Of a DNA stretch of 64,000 nucleotides, positions 1 to 7,434 are shown in pieces (positions within the stretch are counted from its first letter, which is position 1; each line of letters begins with the position of its first letter). A model generated the notes under the pieces. It saw only the letters and a list, made by a program, of their open reading frames with translations, searched no databases and had not been told where the DNA came from. The stretch comes from PALSA-243 sp049522755. Lineage in GTDB: Bacteria > Acidobacteriota > Terriglobia > Bryobacterales > Bryobacteraceae. A program made the position numbers and the translations under genes. The stretch lies in the NCBI GenBank assembly GCA_049522755.1, contig JBEKNN010000012.1, forward strand, positions 1 through 64,000, given 5' to 3'.

Positions 1-149
1 TCGGCCCGCGGATAGATTTGCGCCTGTGGGCGGATGCAGTCGGGCCCGAGGGATGGAGCCAGCCAAACGCCAAGTGACAAACAGGAAGGTTGCCTCTGTG
101 ACATCGGGATGCCAATGGGGAAGCTTTCTGCGGTAGAACATAACGAGTT

Positions 150-173
150 GGCAGGCGAAAGCGCCTGCCCCAC
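150..173. repeat. Short palindromic repeat, family R2, copy 1
   Basis: The arms GGCAGGC and GCCTGCC enclose GAAAGC and are followed by CCAC. The same design with slightly different arm bases recurs at 4004-4023, 4083-4109 and 35317-35343, each with a GAAAGC or GCTTTC loop. A dispersed hairpin of the REP kind is inferred. Confidence 0.6.
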
Positions 174-225
174 ATATAGTGGGGTGGACACGTGGAAAAT
201 CGCAGGAAAATGTAGAAACTCCAGC

Positions 226-247
226 CAGCCGCCTGGAAAGGCGGCTG
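226..247. repeat. Perfect stem-loop downstream of priA
   Basis: Nine-base arms CAGCCGCCT and AGGCGGCTG surround a GGAA tetraloop. It lies 25 bases past the priA stop on the minus strand. Without a T-run it is a weak terminator candidate, and it may be another member of the dispersed hairpin repeats. Confidence 0.45.
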
Positions 248-271
248 CAGCCATGATTGGCCGCCCCACAA

Positions 272-2710
272 CTACATCAGCGTCAATGGGTCCACGTCGA
301 TCACCAACGCTGTGGCGCCCCATTTTCGCTGCATCGCAAACGCACGGACCTGCTGCAGGAGCTGGTTCAACGCCTTGCGATTCGCCGCTTTGATCAGAAA
401 CTGGTAGCGGAATTCGTTCTTGAGACGCGGCACGGGCGCTTCGGCGGGGCCCATGATTTTCAGGTTTTCCGGCGTTGGCGTCATCGTCATGCCCAATTCG
501 GAGCTCATGCGCATGGCCGCCTCCTGCTTCTCGGCGCGCACCAGTACGTTCGCCATGGCGCTAAAGGGCGGGTAGCGCATCATGCGCCGGAAGTGGATCT
601 CCTTTTCGTAAAACCCCTGGTAATCGTGCGCGGCGGCGAAGCGGATGGCGTAGTGATCGGGATTGATGGTCTGCACCAGAACGATGCCGGGCAGACTGCC
701 GCGCCCGGCGCGTCCCGCGACCTGGGTGAGTAACTGGAACGTTCGCTCTCCCGCGCGGAAATCGGGCATGCCGAGCCCCACATCCGCCGACACTACGCCT
801 ACCAGCGTGACGTTGGGGATATCGTGCCCCTTGGCGATCATCTGCGTGCCCACCAGAATGTCGTAATTGCCTTCGCGGAAACCCTGCAGGATGGTCTCGT
901 ATTGCCGCTTGCCGGTGACTGTGTCGCGGTCGAGGCGCGCGATGCGGGCTTTGGGAAATTCGCGGTGCAGCTCTTCTTCCACGCGCTCCGACCCCACTCC
1001 CAGAAAATAGATGTGATCGCTGGAGCACTTGGGACAATGGCTCGGAACCTTCTCGGCGTAGCCGCAGTAGTGGCACAAAAGGCGGCGGTCGCGCTTGTGA
1101 TAAGTCAGCGTGAGCGAACAGTTGACGCACTGCACGCGCTCGCCGCAGGAGCGGCAGGCGACGAAGCTGGAAAAGCCGCGCCGGTTGAGCAGCACGATGG
1201 TCTGCTCGCCGCTTTCGATGCGCTTGCCGAGGGCTTCGAGCAGCTTCCGCGAGAACGTGTTCTGCTTCCGAGTTTCCAGAAACTCCTGGCGCATATCGAT
1301 CAGCTCTACAGCCGGCAGTGGCCGCGCCTCGATTCGGCCCGGCAGTTCGAGCAGCGTATACTTGCCGCGCTCCGCGTTGTAGCGGCTTTCGAGGCTGGGC
1401 GTGGCCGAGCCTAGCACTACGCACGCGCCCGCGGCCTGTGCGCGCACAATGGCGACATCGCGCCCGTTGTAACGGGGCGTCTCTTCCTGCTTGTAACTGC
1501 CGTCGTGCTCTTCGTCCACCACGATCAGGCCGAGGTTGCGCACCGGCGCGAAGACTCCCGAGCGCGTGCCCACCACCACGGACGCCGCACCGGAGCGTAT
1601 GCGCCGCCACTGATCGGAGCGCTCGACGTCGGTGAAGGCGCTGTGCAGAATGGCCACGCGGTCGCCGAAGCGCGAGAAGAACTGGCCGGCCATGGCGGGC
1701 GTGAGCGCGATCTCGGGCACCAGAAGCAGCGCGCTGCGGCCCTCGGCGACGGCGGTCTCAATGGCGTTGAGATAGATCTCGGTCTTGCCCGAGCCGGTGA
1801 TGCCGTGCAACAGGAAGGTCTGGAATTGTTTCGCGCGGACGGCGCGGTCGATGTGATCGAAGGCGTCCTGCTGGGCGGGGTTGAGCGTGTGGCGCGTGCG
1901 AATGGGGCCGGCGGCGATGGCGACGATTTCCGGCTTGAGCGTTACTACCGATTTGCGCGCCAGCGCGCGTGCGGCGATGCTGGCGTTCTTAACCGCGGAT
2001 TCGACATCTTTCAGATTGTGCGAGCCGGGATGGAGCTCGAGGAACGCGCGCAGCTCGCGCTCGGCCTTATTCAGCTTGAGATCGTCGGGTTCCAGGCGAG
2101 GAGCGGCCCCAGCGAGCTCGACGCGCAGACGCTCGGAAGGCGCGCGCAGCGGGTCGCGTTCGGTTTGCACTTGTTCGGCGACGATGAAGGCTTTGCGCTC
2201 GAGCGACTTGATGGCTTTGTCGGCCAGCGGCAGCGTTTTGGCTAAGTATGCAGCCGAGAGCGGACGCTTTTCGAGCATGCGCAGGACTGCGACCACCGGG
2301 TCGTCGGGCGTGGTCTCGAGCAGAAGCTGGCGCGCGGCGTCGCGGCCGGAATCGGTGAGGGACCAGATCTTGCCGCGGCGAATCTCCGAGGCCAGCGGCA
2401 ACATGCCGCGCAGCACTTCGCCCAGAGGCGCACAGTAGTAATTTGCGATCCATCGCCCCAGGGCGAGCAACTCCGCGCCGAGCACCGGTTCGGAATCGAT
2501 GAGCCGCAGCGCTTCGCGAGTGGGGACGGAGGGAGGCTCGTCATGGCAGCGAAGAATCACTCCGGTGAGCTTGCGCGGGCCGAACGGGACCACGATGCGG
2601 CTGCCTGCGCGCACCCGATGCCGCAGGGTTTCCGGCAGCGCGTAAGTGAAAAGCTGATCGAGCGGCACGGGCAGGCTGACGTCGCAAAATAGGCTCGAGC
2701 CTTCGGGCAT
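272..2710 (-). CDS. priA: Primosomal protein N' (PriA replication-restart helicase)
   Basis: PriA is a superfamily 2 DNA helicase that reloads the replisome at collapsed forks. The product is 812 residues with the start used here, the usual length. An N-terminal DNA-binding part is followed by Walker A (HGITGSGKTEIY, near residue 303) and the DEEH box (VVDEEHDGSYK, near 393). A zinc-binding insert with four CxxC pairs lies near residues 515-560. The C-terminal helicase half contains GTQMIAKGHD and QVAGRAGR. I chose the ATG at 2710 because the frame could also open at 2773 but would then overlap the upstream regulator gene. That choice is uncertain by 21 residues. It is the last gene of the minus-strand housekeeping cluster. 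Confidence 0.95.
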   Translation of the reverse strand: MPEGSSLFCDVSLPVPLDQLFTYALPETLRHRVRAGSRIVVPFGPRKLTGVILRCHDEPPSVPTREALRLIDSEPVLGAELLALGRWIANYYCAPLGEVLRGMLPLASEIRRGKIWSLTDSGRDAARQLLLETTPDDPVVAVLRMLEKRPLSAAYLAKTLPLADKAIKSLERKAFIVAEQVQTERDPLRAPSERLRVELAGAAPRLEPDDLKLNKAERELRAFLELHPGSHNLKDVESAVKNASIAARALARKSVVTLKPEIVAIAAGPIRTRHTLNPAQQDAFDHIDRAVRAKQFQTFLLHGITGSGKTEIYLNAIETAVAEGRSALLLVPEIALTPAMAGQFFSRFGDRVAILHSAFTDVERSDQWRRIRSGAASVVVGTRSGVFAPVRNLGLIVVDEEHDGSYKQEETPRYNGRDVAIVRAQAAGACVVLGSATPSLESRYNAERGKYTLLELPGRIEARPLPAVELIDMRQEFLETRKQNTFSRKLLEALGKRIESGEQTIVLLNRRGFSSFVACRSCGERVQCVNCSLTLTYHKRDRRLLCHYCGYAEKVPSHCPKCSSDHIYFLGVGSERVEEELHREFPKARIARLDRDTVTGKRQYETILQGFREGNYDILVGTQMIAKGHDIPNVTLVGVVSADVGLGMPDFRAGERTFQLLTQVAGRAGRGSLPGIVLVQTINPDHYAIRFAAAHDYQGFYEKEIHFRRMMRYPPFSAMANVLVRAEKQEAAMRMSSELGMTMTPTPENLKIMGPAEAPVPRLKNEFRYQFLIKAANRKALNQLLQQVRAFAMQRKWGATALVIDVDPLTLM

Positions 2711-2744
2711 TACCTCATAGTAACTGGGGACGGGGTTTTCGACG

Positions 2745-3338
2745 CTACGCCAGGCCTCGCCATATAGCTTCACGGACCACCGATGCTATCTCATGAACGT
2801 CGAGCTTGCCCATGATGCTGGCGCGGTGCGTCACCGCCGTCTTGAACGAAATTCCCAATTCGGCCGCGATCTGCTTGCTGCTCCTGCCGGCCACGATCAG
2901 CGACAACACCTGCCGTTCGCGTTTGGAAAGACTGACATGGTCCGTAACCGCCGGCTTGTGGTTCTCTGCGAAGCCATTCCGCAATGCCATGCGCAGTTTC
3001 CGCGATCTCTCGCGCAACAGCAGCGACTCCCGCACCGCAAGCTGTCCGGCTCGCAGCGCCTGGTCGGACTCCCGCAGGAGTAGCGCCATGTCGAGAGTCT
3101 TGGGAGCGGCCTCGGGCTGAAAATGCTTAGCCAGGTGCGCGAAACCGTCTCCATCGGAATGGTAGCCGGCCACGGCCCGAAGCTCAGCGCGGACATTCAA
3201 AAACTCCTCCAGAATAGCGGCCAGCTCGCGATTGTTGGCCTGCAATTCTTCGGTAGCCGCACGCTGTTCGAGAAGCACCGTGTGCAGGTGTTGGCGAACG
3301 GCAGACAACTGTTTTTCCGCGGATGGGCGCTTGTCCAT
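2745..3338 (-). CDS. LuxR/GerE-type transcriptional regulator with N-terminal coiled coil
   Basis: The last 65 residues form a GerE-type helix-turn-helix: LSKRERQVLSLIVAGRSSKQ is followed by IAAELGISFKTAVTHRASIM. This is the DNA-binding domain of NarL/LuxR regulators. The first 120 residues are charged and helical (ATEELQANNRELAAILEEF) and contain no receiver-domain aspartate pattern, so this is not a standard response regulator. It may be controlled by a partner or by dimerisation through the coiled coil. It is placed between UDG and priA, an insertion into an otherwise typical housekeeping order. Target genes cannot be read from the sequence. Confidence 0.8.
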   Translation of the reverse strand: MDKRPSAEKQLSAVRQHLHTVLLEQRAATEELQANNRELAAILEEFLNVRAELRAVAGYHSDGDGFAHLAKHFQPEAAPKTLDMALLLRESDQALRAGQLAVRESLLLRERSRKLRMALRNGFAENHKPAVTDHVSLSKRERQVLSLIVAGRSSKQIAAELGISFKTAVTHRASIMGKLDVHEIASVVREAIWRGLA

Positions 3339-3404
3339 AAGAGACGCAATGCCAATATTACAAGCAGAGGAAAAGCCGCCGCCTCGGACAATTGCTCTAT
3401 ATTT

Positions 3405-4190
3405 TCAGTCGTAGACGAAATGAAGAACTTTTTTTAGATCTTCCCAGGCTTCCTTCTTAGCGTCCTGGTTATATGGACGCAGTAAGTAAGAAGGGTGATA
3501 AGTAACCATCACGGGAATATCCTTCCACTGAAACCAGCGGCCGCGCATCTTCGTTACGCCTTCCTTGTGCCCGGTGACTGCGCGGGCCGCGGTGCCGCCC
3601 AAAGCGCAAATCGCCTTGGGATGGATGGCCGAAAGCTGGCGGTAGAGGAATTGGCCGCAGATCTCCATCTCATCGGGTTCGGGCGTGCGATTTCCCGGCG
3701 GGCGGCATTTCACCACGTTGCAGATATAAACATCGGCGCGCTGCAGCGGAATGCCCTCCTTCTTCGCCGTTCCCTCGATCATCTGCGTGAGCAGTTGCCC
3801 GGCCCGGCCGACGAAGGGAATGCCTTGCTCGTCTTCGTCGGCGCCGGGGCCTTCGCCCACGAAGACCAGTGGAGCGTGTTCATTGCCCACGCCGAAGACG
3901 ATCTTATTGCGGCCTTCGTGGAGCCGGCAGCGGCGGCAATCGCCGATATCCGTCAGGATCTGGAAGAGCGTGTCGTTGTCCGGGGCCAGCGGGGGCAGCG
4001 CGGGGCAGGCGCTTTCGCCTGCCGACGCAGGTTTTGAGGGGTTGGAGCCGAGTGCCGAGACCGTCGGGACCGGGGGGGCCGGTTGACAGACGAAAGCGTC
4101 TGTCCCACCTTCTCGTTTGTAGATGTCTTTGATGCCGAGGTCCTGGTAGAATTCCAGGCGTCTGCGGATCTCGTCAGCGTCCATGGGCAT
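3405..4190 (-). CDS. Type-4 uracil-DNA glycosylase, with two translated palindromic repeats
   Basis: Family-4 uracil-DNA glycosylases remove uracil from DNA and carry a 4Fe-4S cluster. The motifs GEGPGADEDEQGIPFVGRAG and YHPSYLLR (active-site loop) are present. Candidate cluster cysteines lie in CRRC, in YICNVVKC and in EICGQF. The N-terminal region, residues 28-70, is a Pro/Ala-rich linker. Residues 28-37 (GGTDAFVCQP) and 57-63 (AGESACP) are encoded by two hairpin repeats also found outside genes. This suggests in-frame insertion of mobile palindromes between the N-terminal helix and the catalytic core. The frame starts at 4190 or 4184, overlapping the end of coaBC by 17 or 11 bases, which suggests translational coupling. 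Confidence 0.9.
   Translation of the reverse strand: MPMDADEIRRRLEFYQDLGIKDIYKREGGTDAFVCQPAPPVPTVSALGSNPSKPASAGESACPALPPLAPDNDTLFQILTDIGDCRRCRLHEGRNKIVFGVGNEHAPLVFVGEGPGADEDEQGIPFVGRAGQLLTQMIEGTAKKEGIPLQRADVYICNVVKCRPPGNRTPEPDEMEICGQFLYRQLSAIHPKAICALGGTAARAVTGHKEGVTKMRGRWFQWKDIPVMVTYHPSYLLRPYNQDAKKEAWEDLKKVLHFVYD
4004..4023. repeat. Palindromic repeat R2 inside the UDG gene, copy 2
   Basis: GGCAGGCG, loop CTTT, CGCCTGCC. On the minus strand it reads with a GAAAG loop like the copy at 150-173. It lies in frame in the uracil-DNA glycosylase linker. Confidence 0.65.
4083..4109. repeat. Palindromic repeat R2 inside the UDG gene, copy 3
   Basis: TTGACAGACG, loop AAAG, CGTCTGTCCCACC. The same sequence occurs outside genes at 35317-35343, differing only at the flanks. 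Here it is translated on the opposite strand as part of the glycosylase. Confidence 0.7.
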
Positions 4191-5370
4191 GCAAGGCCAG
4201 GCGCAGCTTCAGCGCCTCGTCGAAAATGCGGTCGGCCACTTCGCGCTTGCCCGCGCGAGGCAAAGGGATGTTCTCGCCGCTCGAAAGCATCAGCGTCACT
4301 TCGTTGTAGTCTGACTCAAATCCCGAATCGGGGCCGCCAACCAGGTTCCCCACCACCATGTCGCAGTTTTTCGATTCGAGTTTGCGACGCGCTTCGTACA
4401 GCAGGTTTTGCGTCTCGGCGGCGAACCCGATCAGCAGGCGGTCGCCTTTTTTGCGTCCCAACTCCGCCAGAATATCGGGCGTCGGGTCGAGCTCGAGAGA
4501 AATGCGCGCGGCGGTCTTCTTGATCTTCTGTCCGGGCGCATTGGCCACGTGGAAATCGGCGACCGCGGCCGCCTTCACCACGATGGTGGCCAGACCCAAC
4601 CGCTCGAACACCTTGTCGCGCATCTCGACGGCGGTCCGCACCGGAATGGTTTCCACACCGCGCGGAGGCGCCAGATTTACCGGTCCTGAAATCAGGACCA
4701 CGCGAGCTCCGCGGGCGGCGGCCGCTTCTGCCAGCGCGTACCCCATCTTGCCGCTGGAACGGTTGGAAAGGAATCGCACCGGGTCGATGGGTTCCTGCGT
4801 CGGCCCTGCTGTGATGAGAATGGTTTCATCCTCCAGGTCGCGCCGCTTACGCGTCTCGGCGGCGATGGCTTCCGCGATTTCCAGCGGCTCCGCCAAGCGG
4901 CCCGGCCCGGTCATGCCGCAAGCCAGATAACCGCTATCCGGTTCCACGATGCGATGTCCGCGGCGGCGCAAGGTTTCGAGATTGGCCTGCGTGGCGGCGT
5001 GCTGCCACATGTTCACATTCATGGCCGGCGCGATCACCACCGGTCCGGTGAAGGCAAGATACAACGTAGTGAGGAAATCGTCCGCCAAGCCGTGGGCCAG
5101 CTCGGCCATCAGATCGGCGGTGGCGGGCGCGATCGCCAGCAACTCGTGATCCTGCGCTACCGAGATATGCTCGATGGCGCTCTCGATGGCGAACAGATCG
5201 GTGAGAGCCTTGCGGCCGGTGAGCGCGGCGAAGGTCAGAGGGCGCACGAACTTCTCGGCTGCGCGCGTCATGATCACCTGCACTTCGTGCTCTTGCTGCA
5301 TCAGCAGGCGCGCCAACTCGGCTGCCTTGTAGGCCGCAATGCCGCCGCCCACGCCAAGCAGGATCTTCAT
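4174..5370 (-). CDS. coaBC: Bifunctional phosphopantothenoylcysteine decarboxylase / phosphopantothenate-cysteine ligase
   Basis: CoaBC carries out two successive steps of coenzyme A synthesis in the cytoplasm: it joins cysteine to 4'-phosphopantothenate and then decarboxylates the product using FMN. The 398-residue length is standard. The CoaC half shows the flavin loop GVGGGIAAYKAAEL (6-19), His69, PAMNVNMW (115-122) and the catalytic cysteine in ACGMTGPGR (Cys151). The CoaB half begins near residue 180 with ITAGPTQEPIDPVRFLSNRS and continues SSGKMGYALAEAA. It sits between rpoZ and the uracil-DNA glycosylase in the minus-strand cluster. Confidence 0.96.
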   Translation of the reverse strand: MKILLGVGGGIAAYKAAELARLLMQQEHEVQVIMTRAAEKFVRPLTFAALTGRKALTDLFAIESAIEHISVAQDHELLAIAPATADLMAELAHGLADDFLTTLYLAFTGPVVIAPAMNVNMWQHAATQANLETLRRRGHRIVEPDSGYLACGMTGPGRLAEPLEIAEAIAAETRKRRDLEDETILITAGPTQEPIDPVRFLSNRSSGKMGYALAEAAAARGARVVLISGPVNLAPPRGVETIPVRTAVEMRDKVFERLGLATIVVKAAAVADFHVANAPGQKIKKTAARISLELDPTPDILAELGRKKGDRLLIGFAAETQNLLYEARRKLESKNCDMVVGNLVGGPDSGFESDYNEVTLMLSSGENIPLPRAGKREVADRIFDEALKLRLALHAHGR

Positions 5371-5433
5371 AGGAGCTTAGTGCTTGCCACGAAACAAGCG
5401 AGCCATTTCAACCTGGCACGGGGGGACCGAAGC

Positions 5434-5480
5434 GCGTTCACACGATTGTGAACGCTGCACGCAAAAGTGCGTGCGCCACG
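5434..5480. repeat. Double-hairpin repeat R1, copy 1
   Basis: The first hairpin is GCGTTCACACGA then TTGTGAACGC. The second follows after one base, GCACGCA...AGTGCGTGC, and then GCCACG. It lies between coaBC and rpoZ, 64 bases upstream of the coaBC start. Three further copies are at 17536, 21449 and 60013. Confidence 0.8.
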
Positions 5481-5494
5481 GTGCTTAAGCATAC

Positions 5495-5746
5495 CTATAG
5501 GATGGGTTCTTCCGGCACGGGCGGCTCCGGAGCCGGGCCGGTCAAAACGTACTTCACCAGGCCGCGCCGCACCTCTTCCATGGAGATTACGGTGGGTTTT
5601 TTGGATGCCGTCGGCAGCACCGGGCGCGCGCCACCCTGCAACTGCCGGGCGCGTTTGGCCGCTACAATAATGAAGCGGTAAGTGCTCTGATCGGGATCGT
5701 CGGGGATGGTGCAATGCGCGTTGTTGCGGGGGTGCGTTTCGGCCAT
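5495..5746 (-). CDS. rpoZ: DNA-directed RNA polymerase omega subunit
   Basis: Omega is the small subunit that helps assembly of RNA polymerase by holding the beta-prime subunit. The 83-residue product contains the family pattern TYRFIIVAAKRARQL near residues 20-34 and a short variable tail. The frame is open further upstream to 5803, but the ATG at 5746 (MAETHPRNN) falls just after the gmk stop and gives a normal-length product, so I use it. It lies 13 bases downstream of gmk, the usual neighbour in many bacteria. Confidence 0.9.
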   Translation of the reverse strand: MAETHPRNNAHCTIPDDPDQSTYRFIIVAAKRARQLQGGARPVLPTASKKPTVISMEEVRRGLVKYVLTGPAPEPPVPEEPIL

Positions 5747-5759
5747 TTTAAAAACCTCG

Positions 5760-6368
5760 TCAAACTTGAAATGTCTCCAGAATCGGCTTAATCTCCGCCT
5801 CAATTCTGGTTCGCCTCACTCGTTCGGCCCGCACGATGGCGATCAAAACGGCGGCCGATTCCTCCAGGTCGCGATTGATCAGAACATAATCGTACGCGCC
5901 GTAATTCCGGATCTCTTCGGCCGCCTCTTTCAGCCGCCGCTCAATCACCTCATCGCGATCTTCCCCGCGCGCGCGTAGCCTCTGTTCGAGGATTTGCTTG
6001 GAGGGGGCCAGGATGAAAACCGTAACGGCCTCGGGAACCGCTATCTTCAATTGTCTCGCACCTTGCACATCAATGTCGAGTACTAAGTCTTTCCCCTGCG
6101 CCAGCGCTTCCTCCAGGATTCCCCGGTGGGTGCCGTAATAGTTGCCAAATACCTGAGCCCATTCAAGAAACTCGTCGCGCGCGACCATGGCTTCGAAGTC
6201 TTCGCGGGAGACGAAGCGGTAGTTCTGGCCATTGGTTTCCGATCCCCGAGGCTTGCGGGTGGTATACGAGATGGAAAACATCAGATCGGGCACGTCGGCG
6301 AGCAGCCGCGATACAAGCGTCGATTTACCCGAGCCGGACGGCGCGGAAACGATGAAGACAGTGGACAT
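5760..6368 (-). CDS. gmk: Guanylate kinase
   Basis: Guanylate kinase phosphorylates GMP to GDP with ATP. The 202-residue product is typical. It has the P-loop APSGSGKST (residues 9-17), the GMP-binding SYTTRKPRGSE and YRFVSREDF, and the LVLDIDVQGARQL segment. It is part of the yicC-gmk-rpoZ-coaBC gene order. A long palindromic repeat lies immediately upstream (6397-6495), separating it from yicC, so gmk may have its own promoter or be shielded from readthrough. Confidence 0.97.
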   Translation of the reverse strand: MSTVFIVSAPSGSGKSTLVSRLLADVPDLMFSISYTTRKPRGSETNGQNYRFVSREDFEAMVARDEFLEWAQVFGNYYGTHRGILEEALAQGKDLVLDIDVQGARQLKIAVPEAVTVFILAPSKQILEQRLRARGEDRDEVIERRLKEAAEEIRNYGAYDYVLINRDLEESAAVLIAIVRAERVRRTRIEAEIKPILETFQV

Positions 6369-6396
6369 TGAGATTGAGATTAGGAGTTAAAGTCTT

Positions 6397-6495
6397 TTCG
6401 ACGCAGAGACGCAGAGGCGCTGAGGAAAACGCAGAGAAGACCAATACTTAGTGTTCTCTGCGCCGATCTCAGCGTCTCCGCGTCTCTGCGTCGAA
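6397..6495. repeat. Long imperfect palindrome R4, copy 1
   Basis: It begins TTCGACGCAGAGACGCAGAG and ends with the inverse, CTCTGCGTCGAA. The right arm is TCTCAGCGTCTCCGCGTCTC. Total length is about 99 bases with a small AT-richer centre. It separates yicC from gmk. Related copies are at 59215-59310 and 63171-63272, and a single arm at 10398-10442. Confidence 0.8.
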
Positions 6496-6521
6496 AAAAG
6501 GCGGCCACAATCTACTCCCCT

Positions 6522-7424
6522 TCACTCCAGATTCAGACTCTGCTCGCGGATCTTATCGATCTCCGATTTCGCCGCCAGCGCCAGCTCTGTGATGGTCAGG
6601 CCGATATCTCCCAGACCGCCGGTCTTCGACAGAATCGTGTTCGATTCGCGGTTCATCTCTTGTAACAGAAAATCGAGGCGTTTTCCAACTTCGCCGCCGG
6701 TTTTTAAAATCTCCTCCAACTGCGCGGCATGGGTTTGCAACCGCACCAGCTCTTCGTCAATGTCGCTGCGGTCGGCCAGCAGCGCGGCTTCCTGCGCCAG
6801 GCGCTGCGGATCGATGCCGGCGCCGTGTAACAGATCGGTCAGCTTGTCGCGCAGCCGCTTCTGGAATGCCGGAATGGCGCCCTCGCGGATCTGCTCGATG
6901 CGCTTCACCAGGCCCCGGATATTCTCGCAGCGCTGGCGCAACTCGCGCACGGTGGCGTCGCCTTCGCGTTCGCGGAACAGGTTCAACGCCTGCACGGCTT
7001 CCGCCGTCAACTCGAGTACCGCCTGGTTCACTTCGTCCGGCAGCTCTCCGTCGGTTCCGGCGCCGGCCGCGCTCAGCATCCCGGGAATCCGCAGCGCCGC
7101 GTTCAAATCCGGCTGCCCGCTCACTTGATAGGTCTCGGCCGCTTCGCGGAATGCGCGCATATAGGCGTCCAGCAGCGCGCGGTTCAGGGGCGCTTCGCCG
7201 ACGGCCGCAGTGCGCGCAAACGAGAGGTGAATCTGCAGATGGCCGCGCATCACGCCGATTTTGAGGACGCCGCGAATGGCGGCTTCGAGCGAATCCATCT
7301 CCGGCGGCAGGTGGAAATGCAGATCCAGCCCGCGGTGGTTGACGCTCTTCAGACTCAGCGTCAGCTCGCCCTGTTCCACGGTCCGCCTCACCCGCGCGAA
7401 GCCCGTCATGCTGCGTACCGTCAT
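6522..7424 (-). CDS. YicC/YloC family endoribonuclease
   Basis: YicC-family proteins are RNA-cleaving, stress-related proteins. The 300-residue length and the N-terminal signature SMTGFARVRRTVEQGELTLS followed by LKSVNHRGLDLHFHLP fit the family. The C-terminal part holds the conserved NRESNTILSKTG and acidic helices (DIDEELVRLQTHAAQLEEIL). Position directly before gmk is conserved in many bacteria. It begins 10 bases after the ABC exporter stop, so the two are probably cotranscribed. Confidence 0.9.
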   Translation of the reverse strand: MTVRSMTGFARVRRTVEQGELTLSLKSVNHRGLDLHFHLPPEMDSLEAAIRGVLKIGVMRGHLQIHLSFARTAAVGEAPLNRALLDAYMRAFREAAETYQVSGQPDLNAALRIPGMLSAAGAGTDGELPDEVNQAVLELTAEAVQALNLFREREGDATVRELRQRCENIRGLVKRIEQIREGAIPAFQKRLRDKLTDLLHGAGIDPQRLAQEAALLADRSDIDEELVRLQTHAAQLEEILKTGGEVGKRLDFLLQEMNRESNTILSKTGGLGDIGLTITELALAAKSEIDKIREQSLNLE

Positions 7425-7434
7425 TGGTTCACCA

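Larger units (their letters stand above)
1..271. other. Gap downstream of priA with two hairpins, no gene
   Basis: I see no credible gene here. The stretch lies past the stop of priA. It holds a short hairpin of the GCAGGCGAAAGCGCCTGC type at 150-173 and a second perfect stem-loop at 226-247 (CAGCCGCCT, loop GGAA, AGGCGGCTG). Neither is followed by a clear run of T on the minus strand, so a terminator role for priA is only possible. The reading frame at 34-393 has no family resemblance. Confidence 0.5.

Noticed and set aside
34..393. A 119-codon frame at the window start
   Set aside because: It spans hairpin repeats and the end of priA in antisense, and has no natural protein character.
561..1610. 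A 349-codon minus-strand frame inside priA
   Set aside because: The translation is Arg/Ala-rich shadow sequence of the PriA helicase, in another frame of the same strand.
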